Notes: generated by a model from the sequence alone, not told the origin. Numbered from the stretch's first letter, positions 50,480 through 58,844 are shown. The stretch is 64,000 bases of DNA from DATJNI01 sp035508275 (GCA_035508275.1 DATJNI010000007.1:62001-126000), one strand, 5' to 3'. A program made the numbers and translations.

Positions 50480-51040
50480 TCATTCAGGTTGGGGTATTTG
50501 AAATCTCTCTCGTAAAGAATCCAGTCTCTTGCCAAATGCATCAACCAAATCAAACTCAAAGGTTTGTGCTTGCTCCATAGCGCTTGCTACGAGTAGAACG
50601 CCACTTTCGAGCATAGCGTGAGGTAAATCGCCAGCATAACCATCCTCTTCATCTTCGTGGTCTAGTTCGTGCAGTTCCTCTGCTAGCGTTGCAGCAGCTT
50701 CAGCAAACTCGGCAAAGTATAGAGGGGTTGCCTTAAAATTTCCTCTTTCAGATAAATCAATAAAGCCTGATAAACTGCGGTCACCGGGATATACTCTATC
50801 GGAAGAATCTGAGTTCCACCTTGCAAACCTTAGTGCATACTGCAAACAATCGGGGGCTATTACGAACTCAACCGTATTCCTGTCACCAAAATCTTTGCCA
50901 ACGAGATCCTTAACTAAATGAGTCATGACATGCTGAGCATTTGCCCTCAATCCCTTATCTTCTAGATCCCAGCCGCCTTGTTCTACGTCATAAGTATAAA
51001 GAGGGCCACTTAGGTCTCTGAGTTCTGCTTTAGATAACAT
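50480..51040 (-). CDS. Hypothetical acidic protein
   Basis: 186 residues, acidic, mostly helical (FAEFAEAAATLAEELHELDHEDEEDG), no membrane segment. Convergent with the DUF4234 gene. Family not recognised. It lies at the probable edge between core genes and the accessory block. Confidence 0.5.
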   Translation of the reverse strand: MLSKAELRDLSGPLYTYDVEQGGWDLEDKGLRANAQHVMTHLVKDLVGKDFGDRNTVEFVIAPDCLQYALRFARWNSDSSDRVYPGDRSLSGFIDLSERGNFKATPLYFAEFAEAAATLAEELHELDHEDEEDGYAGDLPHAMLESGVLLVASAMEQAQTFEFDLVDAFGKRLDSLRERFQIPQPE

Positions 51041-51090
51041 AATAAAAGCTTAGAATTTCTATTACATAAGTGCAAGGTTAAGCAATATGT

Positions 51091-51273
51091 TTGATTAATC
51101 TTACTGGTCGCGCTGTGGCGAATAACGCCGAACCTGACTTTATAAGTTTACTACACTATCTAAAACAGAGTTGGGATGCTGATATTTTTGTAAATGAAAC
51201 TGAGCCATTATTGGAAAGTATTGATATTCAAGACGTGCAAAAGGCTGAATATACTAAAGCGTATCATTATTAG
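51091..51273 (+). CDS. Possible small gene or remnant with TTG start
   Basis: A 60-residue frame from TTG 51091 (ANNAEPDFISLLHYLKQSWDADIF...). No clear promoter or ribosome site. The amino acid mix looks protein-like, so it may be a truncated remnant at the edge of the accessory block. Weakly supported. Confidence 0.3.
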   Translation: MINLTGRAVANNAEPDFISLLHYLKQSWDADIFVNETEPLLESIDIQDVQKAEYTKAYHY

Positions 51274-51414
51274 TTCTGACTCCTAAAAACTAGCTTTCAC
51301 GGCGCTTAATAAGCATTGTTAGCATATATAGCCACTATATCTTTGAACTACTAATCAAAGTCATTAGTGATAATACATGCCAGAAATTATTATAATAATA
51401 GTAGTGGAGTATGT

Positions 51415-51627
51415 ATGAATAGCGATAGTCAACAGATTGTATTAACAAAAGCACAGAGCAGTTTTGTTAAGGGTGTTATGTCAGAGTTTAGGAAAAATGG
51501 TGGTGCGGAGTTATTGGCTGAACTTGTAGCATTGCTGCAAACAATTGATGAAAATGCACCTGATGCCGAACTTAATGAGACAACGATGTCTGATAATAAT
51601 GGTGGCAGAATTGAACTTAATCAGTAG
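51415..51627 (+). CDS. Small hypothetical protein of the accessory block
   Basis: 70 residues from ATG 51415 (GGAG upstream; a longer frame from 51367 lacks a site). Begins MNSDSQQIVLTKAQSSF and is mostly helical (FVKGVMSEFRKNGGAELLAELVALLQT). It is 14 bases before the terminase-like gene, whose product starts with the similar MNSDTAT, so they form one unit. Unknown function. Confidence 0.5.
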   Translation: MNSDSQQIVLTKAQSSFVKGVMSEFRKNGGAELLAELVALLQTIDENAPDAELNETTMSDNNGGRIELNQ

Positions 51628-51641
51628 GTGGTGTTTGATTC

Positions 51642-52094
51642 ATGAATAGTGATACTGCAACGGTAGTGCAAGCTAGCTCAAAGCCTCAATTAGCCTCAAA
51701 TCACCGCATAAAGTTATGGGCTTTTTTAGCTAAATATGAAGGCAATACTCACAAAGAGATCGCTCAAATGATTGGTTGCCCTGAATCTACAATAGCAACC
51801 TACTTTAGTAGGGAATGGCGGATGGATTATCAAGACTTTGCTGATGAAGAAGATGCTATCCGACTAGAGATGGTACGCAATATCTTAAAGCACAAAATGA
51901 TTAGAGCAGCCAAGGAACTGACTAATTTAGTATTAAGCCATGATCCAAGGATCAGATTAGCTGCTTGCAAGGAAGTGCTAGACAGAACAGTAGGCAAAGA
52001 TTTTATAGTAAATGAACTTAATGATTCTGAAACCTTAACTTTGGAAAGACTTAGGATAGAGAAAAAGAGAGCCTCGCACTATGAAAAAGTTTGA
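51642..52094 (+). CDS. Terminase-small-subunit-like HTH protein
   Basis: 150 residues. HTH-type region FLAKYEGNTHKEIAQMIGCPESTIATYFS (about 28-58), then RLAACKEVLDRTVGKDF, a phrase typical of phage terminase small subunits and related DNA-binding proteins. Probably binds DNA for packaging or replication of the element. AGGTGG lies upstream of the ATG. Tail-to-tail with the PPC gene after four bases. Confidence 0.6.
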   Translation: MNSDTATVVQASSKPQLASNHRIKLWAFLAKYEGNTHKEIAQMIGCPESTIATYFSREWRMDYQDFADEEDAIRLEMVRNILKHKMIRAAKELTNLVLSHDPRIRLAACKEVLDRTVGKDFIVNELNDSETLTLERLRIEKKRASHYEKV

Positions 52095-52098
52095 CATT

Positions 52099-52509
52099 TT
52101 ATTTTTTCTGAATTACTAGTTCGGTAAAACCAGTATCTTTATCATGCTCTCTTTTATAGGTAACCGAATCATCCTCAGCTATTACTACCTCGGCAGTTAG
52201 ATCAACTAATGAGCCATCCTTAAGGTGTCCGCCCACTACCTGACCTTCCTTGCTTGATAAAGCTATATGTAGATGGCAATCAGTACCTGTCAGAGTACCA
52301 ACTAGGGACACAATCTCATGTTTATCTTCATAAGTCCTTATGTCCTGTTTGTCTGGTGTTGCGCCAGCCATTCTTAGTACAAAAGGCTTTAATGCTCCAA
52401 CACAGGTAAGTATTGAGCCAGCTTTAATATTATTGTCCTTAGCAAACTTTAATAGCTCAACTCGCAAATCTTGGTCTTGCTTTAGCCTAAGCGTGAACAG
52501 CTTCATCAT
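52099..52509 (-). CDS. PPC/DUF296 domain protein
   Basis: 136 residues. FTLRLKQDQDLRVELLKFAKDNNIKAGSILTCVGAL, then EIVSLVGTLTGTDCHLHIALSSKEGQVVGGHL is the PPC/DUF296 pattern. These trimeric domains bind DNA in some proteins; standalone bacterial forms are little known. Start overlaps the stop of the DUF3850 gene (ATGA). Last gene of a five-gene minus-strand run. Confidence 0.8.
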   Translation of the reverse strand: MMKLFTLRLKQDQDLRVELLKFAKDNNIKAGSILTCVGALKPFVLRMAGATPDKQDIRTYEDKHEIVSLVGTLTGTDCHLHIALSSKEGQVVGGHLKDGSLVDLTAEVVIAEDDSVTYKREHDKDTGFTELVIQKK

Positions 52510-52784
52510 TCATCCTCACTTAACAATGATATTATTTGATAGCCGTATTTATCTACATCTTCCTTAGACCAAAAGTCAAGATCTTTAGTTTTACCAACGT
52601 ATCCAACCTTACGGTGGATAGTGCGACCTGTAGGCTGCTTGGTCGCCGAGTTAATCTCATTTAGCACTAAAGTATCACCTGGTTGACAATCCCAGTCTGC
52701 CAGCCTTAACTCATAAGTTTTTTCACCACTGGCAAGTTTATCAAAGTATTCTGATAGTATCTTTTTCTCAATAACTTTGCTCAT
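52506..52784 (-). CDS. DUF3850 / ASCH-like protein
   Basis: 92 residues. KKILSEYFDKLASGEKTYELRLADWDCQPGDTLVLNE is the DUF3850 motif (ASCH superfamily, suspected RNA-binding), with TGRTIHRKVGYV after it. Overlaps both neighbours by four bases, so it is translated with them. Possible role in RNA or modified nucleotide recognition. Confidence 0.75.
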   Translation of the reverse strand: MSKVIEKKILSEYFDKLASGEKTYELRLADWDCQPGDTLVLNEINSATKQPTGRTIHRKVGYVGKTKDLDFWSKEDVDKYGYQIISLLSEDE

Positions 52785-53149
52785 GCTTTTGCTATCTCTA
52801 TATAATTACCGCTTGGGTCACGAACAAAAGCATAGGTCAGCAGCACACCCTTAGTAATAGGAATAACTATTACGCAACCTTGTTTTTCAAGTTCTGCTAT
52901 GTCACTTTCAAGATTATTTGATGCAACCGCTATATGTTGGCGTATAAATTCTACTTGAGGATGTTTGGTGTCAATAAATTGCCATAGCTCAATACCAGCT
53001 CCGCTTTCTGACGCCATCTGTGCAGCATGAGCTTCTGGCTCAGGTTTTTCAAATCTGGTTGTTACGCTAAAACCAAGTTTTTCATATAGTTTTATGGCTT
53101 CACCTAAGTCTTTTACTTCAAATCCGCTATGTAAGTATTTGGTTATCAT
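52781..53149 (-). CDS. VOC (glyoxalase-like) family protein
   Basis: 122 residues from ATG 53149. HSGFEVKDLGEAIKLYEKLGFSV gives the first beta-alpha-beta unit with a metal His; GIELWQFIDT and FVRDPSGNYIEIAKA give the matching Glu ends. The fold serves glyoxalase, dioxygenase or antibiotic-resistance enzymes, so the substrate is open. Four bases lie between its ATG and the stop of the upstream gene. Confidence 0.8.
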   Translation of the reverse strand: MITKYLHSGFEVKDLGEAIKLYEKLGFSVTTRFEKPEPEAHAAQMASESGAGIELWQFIDTKHPQVEFIRQHIAVASNNLESDIAELEKQGCVIVIPITKGVLLTYAFVRDPSGNYIEIAKA

Positions 53150-53153
53150 AATG

Positions 53154-53678
53154 TTATTTCTTGTAAAACAAGCTTTCAATTTGCTTAAGGTCATTGGTTG
53201 GTTCAATGTCGGTTAGGCTTTCCAGCGTTTCATTAGACTGAGGATCTTCAAATACTAATGTGAACCTAGGCGAGTGTTTATTAAAGCGGCAATCAGGAAA
53301 CAACATATGGTGATGCCATTCAACCCCTTGTTTATTCAAAACTTTGGCTCGGTTGATAATTTTGTTAACCGTATCGCTTGGCTGGTAGTCTGAATCGGTA
53401 GACTCTTGATTCAGCACTTTTGACCCATGAAGTAATGGAGATAGTTCTTGACCCAGTGTTTTCTCTGCTTGTTTAGAATAGTGTACTAGCGCTATACCTT
53501 GTGTGGGACACTCAAAAACAAATGCATACTTTTGGTTATCATTGAGACTGCAAGCTGGCGTAAGTATATGAAAATGCCACTTTACACCATTGTTATGGCA
53601 CTTGAGTGCTTTATCACGGATTACACTGATCTCAGTCTCTTGCATACACTCATTGTAAGGCTGTTCAGAGGTTTTCAT
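53154..53678 (-). CDS. Protein with two tandem WHxHxLxPxC domains
   Basis: About 174 residues (start at 53678 or 53645 is uncertain). Two copies of one unit: NNGVKWHFHILTPACSLN then YAFVFECP, and KQGVEWHHHMLFPDCRFN then FTLVFEDP. Conserved W-H-x-H-x-L-x-P-x-C looks like a metal site. The family is unknown to me. It overlaps the upstream ParB-like gene, so it belongs to the five-gene run. Confidence 0.55.
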   Translation of the reverse strand: MKTSEQPYNECMQETEISVIRDKALKCHNNGVKWHFHILTPACSLNDNQKYAFVFECPTQGIALVHYSKQAEKTLGQELSPLLHGSKVLNQESTDSDYQPSDTVNKIINRAKVLNKQGVEWHHHMLFPDCRFNKHSPRFTLVFEDPQSNETLESLTDIEPTNDLKQIESLFYKK

Positions 53679-54045
53679 CAAACACAAATGCACTTATCTG
53701 TTTAATTCCATGCTCTATAAAGCTGCAAACTCTCAGTTGACCATCCCAAACCCTATAACCATGTCGCATGTTATCTTTGACTGCTACAATCGGTGGTACT
53801 TTATCAAGGCTATCTTTGCTTATTAGTTTATCTTGTATCACTGGTTTTATCTTTGACCAGGCGTCAACATATTGCATCTCTTTTAGGTCAGTGACATCTA
53901 TCCAGCCATGTATATCTGTATGGGCTATGATCAGACTATCTATTGGCAATAAGCCTTCATGCCAATGGTCTTGATAATATTCTTTATCCTTAAAGTTTAT
54001 TTCAATCAGCCTTTTGTAAAAGTAGTCCAGATCAATCTTTTTCAT
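53665..54045 (-). CDS. ParB-like nuclease/binding domain protein
   Basis: 126 residues. LLPIDSLIIAHTDI at the start of the core and PPIVAVKDNMRHGYRVWDGQLRVCSFIEHGI match the ParB N-terminal fold (motif 'GxxRxxA' replaced by DGQLRVCS). A role in DNA or nucleotide binding is likely. First gene of a minus-strand run that ends at 52099. Confidence 0.6.
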   Translation of the reverse strand: MKKIDLDYFYKRLIEINFKDKEYYQDHWHEGLLPIDSLIIAHTDIHGWIDVTDLKEMQYVDAWSKIKPVIQDKLISKDSLDKVPPIVAVKDNMRHGYRVWDGQLRVCSFIEHGIKQISAFVFDENL

Positions 54046-54054
54046 CTAAGGCAT

Positions 54055-54060
54055 TATAAT
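54055..54060 (+). promoter_or_regulatory. -10 hexamer TATAAT of the gene at 54069
   Basis: TATAAT, eight bases (TGAGGTAT), then ATG 54069. It supports that start over the upstream TTG at 54060, which lies inside the hexamer. Confidence 0.55.
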
Positions 54061-54068
54061 TGAGGTAT

Positions 54069-54698
54069 ATGGATAGAGCTAAACAAATAGCTAAAGACTC
54101 AGCAATGGCAGCAGCAGATTCAATTGCCAGTAAGATACCTGGATTAGATATAGCTTGGGGCGTTTCAAAAGCTGTTTATGGCAGTGGGCTAAAACTTAGG
54201 CAGCAGAAAGCACTAGAGTGGGTGGAAATGATAAGAGATAACCCTGGTATCTTTACGGAAGGATTATTAAGCAAAGAGTCATTCCAAGATAGTTTTGTTT
54301 ACGCACTTGAGAAATACATAACGGAGCGGAATGAACAAAAAAGACAATACGCCAGAAATATATTCTTGCACTTGGCTGAAGCTGAAAGCATTGAGGATTT
54401 TCCACTTGAGAGGCTTTATATAACATTGGAACAGCTCAGCATGAATGACATTGCCGTGCTATCTGATATTGACCCTGAGCGAACAGACATTAACTATCAA
54501 ATATATGGTGCTACAGATCAGAAGCTAGACAACATATACTCGCTGTTGCAGGTAGGCATAATAAGGGAAAGTCAGGGATCACATACAATAGTTGATGGTT
54601 TCCGAGCGCCATTTGTAAATATATCTAATTTTGGCAAAGAGTTTACTAAATACATTAAGAGGGATAGTAGTGAAGATTCAAGTGAGTCTGATGAATAA
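54069..54698 (+). CDS. Hypothetical cytosolic protein of the accessory block
   Basis: 209 residues from ATG 54069. Starts with helices (AKQIAKDSAMAAADSIASKIPGL), then mostly helical with an acidic tail (SSEDSSESDE). The part GLKLRQQKALEWVEMIRDNPGIF looks like a conserved family seen near mobile genes, but I cannot name it. Only plus-strand gene within this stretch of the block. Confidence 0.5.
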   Translation: MDRAKQIAKDSAMAAADSIASKIPGLDIAWGVSKAVYGSGLKLRQQKALEWVEMIRDNPGIFTEGLLSKESFQDSFVYALEKYITERNEQKRQYARNIFLHLAEAESIEDFPLERLYITLEQLSMNDIAVLSDIDPERTDINYQIYGATDQKLDNIYSLLQVGIIRESQGSHTIVDGFRAPFVNISNFGKEFTKYIKRDSSEDSSESDE

Positions 54699-54725
54699 AG
54701 CCAGGCTACTTTAATTTTTATACTA

Positions 54726-55514
54726 CTACGGATTGCCCCAAGTGCTGTTGACATAGATATGGACATACTTTGTATAAGTCCATTGCTGATATGTAACATC
54801 TATAGTAACTACGGCATCACTAGTATGGTCATTTAGGAAATACTGCGGTGCAGTACCTAAGAGTAATGTATTGTTAGCATCATCAATGTTTAGCAACATA
54901 GGTATGTCAGGGTAACTAGAACCTAATGGATTAAGTGAGGACACTGTTGCAGCCGACCAAGATAATGGACTAGTTGAGCCATCAGAATACTCAGCAACTA
55001 GATTAAATGGAATTGGCGTGTAATCATAGCAAGTTTCCGGCGTGCCACTGATAATATCGCCAAACTCACAATACGGTATATAGATTGTCTCATTAGCACC
55101 TGGTGTTGGTGAGATAACTGCTATGCCGGTCATGGTAGGCGCTGGCTTTTGTGGAGCAGGTTGTGTTGATGTTGAAGATGCAGTTTTGCCACTACTTGAC
55201 GGTGTGCCACTAGACTGACTACTTGTTGAGGTTTTACTGCTTGGTTTGTTAGTATGACTGGTCACGCTATTGGTAGCAGGGTTATCAGACTTATTATTTG
55301 ATGCTGTCTGTTTGCTAACAGTTTTATTACTAGTATTACTACTATTGATGATCATAGGAGCAGCATAAGCAGACGCAGCTACAACAATCACAATTCCAAC
55401 TATGACACCTACTGGAAAGCCTCTGTATCTTTTCATAAACAGCTCAGAGACTTTTATCCACTTTGCGCTTGTTTTACTTATGGTTTTAGTTTTAATTTTA
55501 TTAAAAATACTCAT
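54726..55514 (-). CDS. Exported Ser/Thr-rich protein with Ig-like C-terminal domain
   Basis: 262 residues from ATG 55514, six bases after AAAGGA. A basic N-terminus, one helix (about 35-55), a Ser/Thr/Asn linker (about 56-115) and a C-terminal Ig-like domain (LVAEYSDGSTSPLSWSAATV pattern). Two Cys (PYCEFG, PETCYD) may form a disulfide. It follows another membrane protein gene and shares an operon with it. Surface function unknown. Confidence 0.65.
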   Translation of the reverse strand: MSIFNKIKTKTISKTSAKWIKVSELFMKRYRGFPVGVIVGIVIVVAASAYAAPMIINSSNTSNKTVSKQTASNNKSDNPATNSVTSHTNKPSSKTSTSSQSSGTPSSSGKTASSTSTQPAPQKPAPTMTGIAVISPTPGANETIYIPYCEFGDIISGTPETCYDYTPIPFNLVAEYSDGSTSPLSWSAATVSSLNPLGSSYPDIPMLLNIDDANNTLLLGTAPQYFLNDHTSDAVVTIDVTYQQWTYTKYVHIYVNSTWGNP

Positions 55515-55524
55515 AATCATTCCT

Positions 55525-56109
55525 TTAGTAAGTTATTGATTGGTTATCACTTGGGTTATTGTCATTTGTGCCACCATAAGTAATGTTGCAGATGTTATTG
55601 TGAGTTGTGTAATTGTAGTTATAGCTAAGAATGTAATGGTTACTAAAGTCATTATTTTGAGCTGTTGTTATTGATCCAAGATTACCTAGATATTGAGGGG
55701 CGGTATTATCATCAAAGATATTAGCCTGGTACATCTCATTAGGGTTGGCTGCTGCCTGTTGACTAAAGTATTTGCATAGCTTAGGTAGGATTGTGTGGTT
55801 ATCCTGGCTAGGATTTATTACCGCTGTAACTGTTATAAAAGCGCCGTCATTCTTATTGGTAACATAGTCTAAAGATACAGGTGGATTTGTAGATGTAGAG
55901 GCGGTTGAGCCTTTGCTGGCAGTGGTTTTATTGCTTGGAGCAGTTATAGCTGTGAGAATTATCAAAACAACTACGGCTGATCCAAAGTAAATAGCAATCT
56001 TACGGCGGTTATACGGTTTACCAGTCCGTTTATTTTTACCTGGTTTGGCTAGACCACCTACTAATAGAATGATGGATATTACTAATAAAAAGATCAGAAA
56101 GCCACGCAT
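55525..56109 (-). CDS. Two-helix membrane protein with exported domain
   Basis: 194 residues: helices at about 3-21 and 37-57 separated by a basic loop (KPGKNKRTGKPYNRRK), then an outer domain (YVTNKNDGAFITVTAVINPS ... YTTHNNICNITYGGT). AGGAG lies seven bases before the ATG. Co-transcribed with the Ig-domain protein; both may sit at the cell surface of the element's host. Confidence 0.6.
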   Translation of the reverse strand: MRGFLIFLLVISIILLVGGLAKPGKNKRTGKPYNRRKIAIYFGSAVVVLIILTAITAPSNKTTASKGSTASTSTNPPVSLDYVTNKNDGAFITVTAVINPSQDNHTILPKLCKYFSQQAAANPNEMYQANIFDDNTAPQYLGNLGSITTAQNNDFSNHYILSYNYNYTTHNNICNITYGGTNDNNPSDNQSITY

Positions 56110-56209
56110 TTACTTCTCCTTTCAGGCTTTTTAACCTGACGACAAGCAAACACAAAGCCTACCGCCAGGCGACAACCTCTCGGCTGCCTACATGAGTTTC
56201 CCCATGCAA

Positions 56210-56253
56210 CCAATAGACAGTACCTGAACGATAGGCTCAGTATTGTCTATTGG
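56210..56253. repeat. Perfect ten-base inverted repeat upstream of the recombinase
   Basis: CCAATAGACA and TGTCTATTGG, 24 bases apart, in the 261-base gap between the membrane-protein gene and the recombinase. A second small palindrome, AACACT/AGTGTT, is at 56303-56319. They could be recombinase-binding sites or operators. Confidence 0.5.
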
Positions 56254-56358
56254 ATTTGAGTCCATGCCTGTTGCCAGGTTTAGGACTTTACTAAATTGTA
56301 TTAACACTATAGAAGTGTTGACATCATTGTACCACCATCCAATCAAGTCCATCTCTGT

Positions 56359-56364
56359 TAAAAT
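56359..56364 (+). promoter_or_regulatory. -10 hexamer TAAAAT of the recombinase, leaderless type
   Basis: TAAAAT, six bases (GTGATC), then ATG 56371, which sets the start. Confidence 0.55.
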
Positions 56365-56370
56365 GTGATC

Positions 56371-57957
56371 ATGGATCAAGGTGAAGAAGAAGTCATAGAT
56401 TTTACTAAACTCAGATATGCTTTATATTTGCGCAAAAGTACCGATGATAAAGAGCGACAACAGAGATCCATAGACGATCAACAAGCCGAGTGCGAAGAGA
56501 TGGCTGCAAAGTATGGATGGCACTTAGTAAAGCCTTATTATGAAGACCACGGCTCTGCTAAAGTACCTCGCAATCCTAAACGTGGGCGGTTTTATGACCT
56601 ATTAAAAGATCTGGAAGCTGGAAAGGTGGATGGAATAATAGCTTGGCATCCAGACAGGTTGGCTAGAAATATGGAAGATGGTGGAGAAATTTTTGGTCTA
56701 TTAGATCGGAAAGTGCTAAAAGATCTAAAGTTTGTTACTCATTACTACACCAATGATGCAACAGGCAAAATGCTTCTAGGCATATCTTTCACTCTGTCAA
56801 CTTACTATTCTGCTAACTTATCTCAAAATGTTAAGAGAGGTCATAGAAGAGCTTTAGGTGAAGCTAAATCATCTGGCGCTCCAAAACATGGCTATAACCG
56901 TTCTGAGCAAGGTATTTATGAGCCTAATGAAAACTATGAAATAGTAAAGGAAGCATGGCAGATGAGGCTCAGAGGTCATAGTTTGAGAGAAATATCTGAC
57001 TGGATGAATGAAAATGGCTATGCAAGGGTCATTAAGGACAAGAAATCAAAGAAGTTTAACCAAATAATCAAAATGAGTTTTCAGACTGTAGGTGAAATGT
57101 TTAAAGACTCCTTTTATTGTGGTCTGATGGTGCAAACAAATAAGACTGTTGACCTTAGAGAAGCCTATAATTTTGAGCCAGTAGTTAATGAAGATGAATA
57201 TGATGAGGTTCAGCGACTATCTAGGGCTACAGCTTCACCTTTGATTAAAAATAGGCGCAAAACCTTTTATCCTCTGAGAGGTATGGTGAAGTGTGCATTA
57301 TGTGGTAGAAATATGTCGCCAGGTGCATCAAAAGGACAACATGGTGATCGCAAGCGTTACTTATATTACCGTTGCATAAATGCTGAGTGTACTCGCAAAA
57401 AGAAATCTATAAGGGGGAAGGTCATATTCAATTTTATATATGACCTACTAAAAGATGGTGTCAATTTAACTGATAAGGATTACAAAGATTATTATGAACA
57501 TTTGACTAATGAAGCCAACAAAGATGCTACAACTATACAAACTGAACTTAACAGCAAAAGAGGAGCATTAAAGGCTACAAACAAAAGGATAAAAAATATT
57601 GGTCTTAAGCTTATAGATTATTCTCAAGACTCACCTGTTTGGAAGGTTAATAATGACGAACTAATAAAATTGGAAAAAGATGCAAAAGATCTCAAAAAAC
57701 AGATAGTTGAGCTTAAAGAAAACCAGACTGATCCTAAAAAAGACATACTTAGCATTGAGCAGTTTTTGAACCTAGCAAAAAAGGCTGGTTCTAAAGTGAA
57801 GGCAGCTAATGAGGTTGGGAAAGATCATATTTGCCGAATAATCTTTTTGAACCTCATGGTTGATGAGCAAGAAGTAACTGATTATCACCTTACAAAAGCA
57901 TTTTCTAAGCTAGAAAAGATGCAAAATGTCGGTGATGGTCGGGGTGAGAGGACTTGA
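56371..57957 (+). CDS. Large serine recombinase
   Basis: 528 residues from ATG 56371. Resolvase domain with ALYLRKSTDDKERQ (catalytic Ser23) and IIAWHPDRLARN, recombinase domain (about 165-270), zinc ribbon CALCGRNMSPG ... RCINAECTRKK, and a C-terminal coiled coil (KLEKDAKDLKKQIVELKENQ). It performs site-specific integration and excision. The last seven codons run into the 3' end of tRNA-Pro(TGG), which suggests the tRNA is the attachment site. Confidence 0.93.
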   Translation: MDQGEEEVIDFTKLRYALYLRKSTDDKERQQRSIDDQQAECEEMAAKYGWHLVKPYYEDHGSAKVPRNPKRGRFYDLLKDLEAGKVDGIIAWHPDRLARNMEDGGEIFGLLDRKVLKDLKFVTHYYTNDATGKMLLGISFTLSTYYSANLSQNVKRGHRRALGEAKSSGAPKHGYNRSEQGIYEPNENYEIVKEAWQMRLRGHSLREISDWMNENGYARVIKDKKSKKFNQIIKMSFQTVGEMFKDSFYCGLMVQTNKTVDLREAYNFEPVVNEDEYDEVQRLSRATASPLIKNRRKTFYPLRGMVKCALCGRNMSPGASKGQHGDRKRYLYYRCINAECTRKKKSIRGKVIFNFIYDLLKDGVNLTDKDYKDYYEHLTNEANKDATTIQTELNSKRGALKATNKRIKNIGLKLIDYSQDSPVWKVNNDELIKLEKDAKDLKKQIVELKENQTDPKKDILSIEQFLNLAKKAGSKVKAANEVGKDHICRIIFLNLMVDEQEVTDYHLTKAFSKLEKMQNVGDGRGERT

Positions 57958-58012
57958 ACCTCCGACCTCCGCGTCCCAAACGCGGCGCGCTAGCCAACTG
58001 CGCCACACCCCG
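57936..58012 (-). tRNA. tRNA-Pro(TGG), CCA encoded
   Basis: Acceptor CGGGGTG/CACCCCG, anticodon stem CCGCG/CGCGG around TTTGGGA (anticodon TGG), T arm GGAGG/CCTCT, discriminator A and CCA. Its 3' 22 bases overlap the recombinase gene on the opposite strand. Confidence 0.95.
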
Positions 58013-58044
58013 AAAACAGATAGATTATACCAGAGATTAAGGTG

Positions 58045-58842
58045 TTAACCTAAGGTCTTCTGGATTTGCTTAATGGAGTTTGTTCTATTTGGTTTGTCAC
58101 AATTTATGAGTACAGCGTTGAATTGTCTTGGTCCGTTTGTTTCAAGTAAGTTCTTAGTTTTAATATTATCTCTCCAGCGTGGCAGTACGCTTTCTAAACT
58201 AATTCCTAGAGAAGCGTTGAGTGCACCGCACATGCCAATGTCAGTAATATGTGCTGTGCCTCTTGGTAGAATGCGAGCATCGGCTGTTGGTACGTGCCAG
58301 TGATCGCCAACCACTAGATTGACTCGGCCGTCTAAGTAATGGCCAATGATTACCTTTTCGCTCGAGTAGTCTCCATGGAAATTAACTACTATGGCGTCTA
58401 GTTCTTGGTCCTGATATTCACTGAGGATCTTGTCTATTACTTTTAGTGGGTTATCTAGCTGCAAACCTGCATCTTTGCCAACTATTTTACCTTGAAGGCT
58501 AGCTACTAGGGTTGTTTTACCGTTTTTGGCAATTAACTTTTGACCTAATCCAGGAGTGCCTTCTGGGTAGTTGGCTGGGCGGATTATTGGTTGTTTAGGA
58601 TCTTGCAGCGCTGGATATATTTCCCTATTGGTAAGGCTCCAGTTGCCACCGCTACAGAAGTCTACGCCAGCTTTTAGTAGTCTTTTAAAGTCAGCAATGC
58701 TAGTGCCTTTGCCGCCTGTTACGTTTTCCGCTTGAGCTATTACTAGATCAATCTTTTCCTCATTTATGAGGGTTGGTAAAACTTCTTCAACTACTTCAAG
58801 GCCAACCTCCCCCATGACGTCGCCGATATAGAGGATGTTCAT
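58045..58842 (-). CDS. ymdB: YmdB family metallophosphoesterase (2',3'-cyclic-nucleotide phosphodiesterase-like)
   Basis: 265 residues. Metal-site motifs NILYIGDVMGEVG, AQAENVTGGKG, CSGGNWSLTN, VNFHGDYSSEK and VGDHWHVPTADARILPRGTAHITDIGMCG. It hydrolyses cyclic nucleotides or related phosphodiesters; YmdB often follows rny, as here (three-base gap, translationally linked). Confidence 0.93.
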   Translation of the reverse strand: MNILYIGDVMGEVGLEVVEEVLPTLINEEKIDLVIAQAENVTGGKGTSIADFKRLLKAGVDFCSGGNWSLTNREIYPALQDPKQPIIRPANYPEGTPGLGQKLIAKNGKTTLVASLQGKIVGKDAGLQLDNPLKVIDKILSEYQDQELDAIVVNFHGDYSSEKVIIGHYLDGRVNLVVGDHWHVPTADARILPRGTAHITDIGMCGALNASLGISLESVLPRWRDNIKTKNLLETNGPRQFNAVLINCDKPNRTNSIKQIQKTLG

Positions 58843-58844
58843 GA

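Larger units (their letters stand above)
51300..58012. mobile_element. Probable integrative element next to tRNA-Pro(TGG)
   Basis: The block holds a large serine recombinase ending inside tRNA-Pro(TGG), a terminase-small-subunit-like HTH gene, a ParB-like gene and several unknown genes, none of them core functions. The right end is well defined by the tRNA; the left end is uncertain (about 51.0-51.4 kb), because no second copy of the tRNA end was found nearer than tRNA-Pro(CGG) at 47869. Gene composition and the tRNA overlap support it; mobility is inferred. Confidence 0.55.

Noticed and set aside
47869..58012. The two tRNA-Pro genes as attL and attR of one 10-kb element
   Set aside because: The likeness is expected of two proline isoacceptors, their anticodons differ, and the interval holds a core LCP gene. 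I keep only the right-hand end as a supported boundary.
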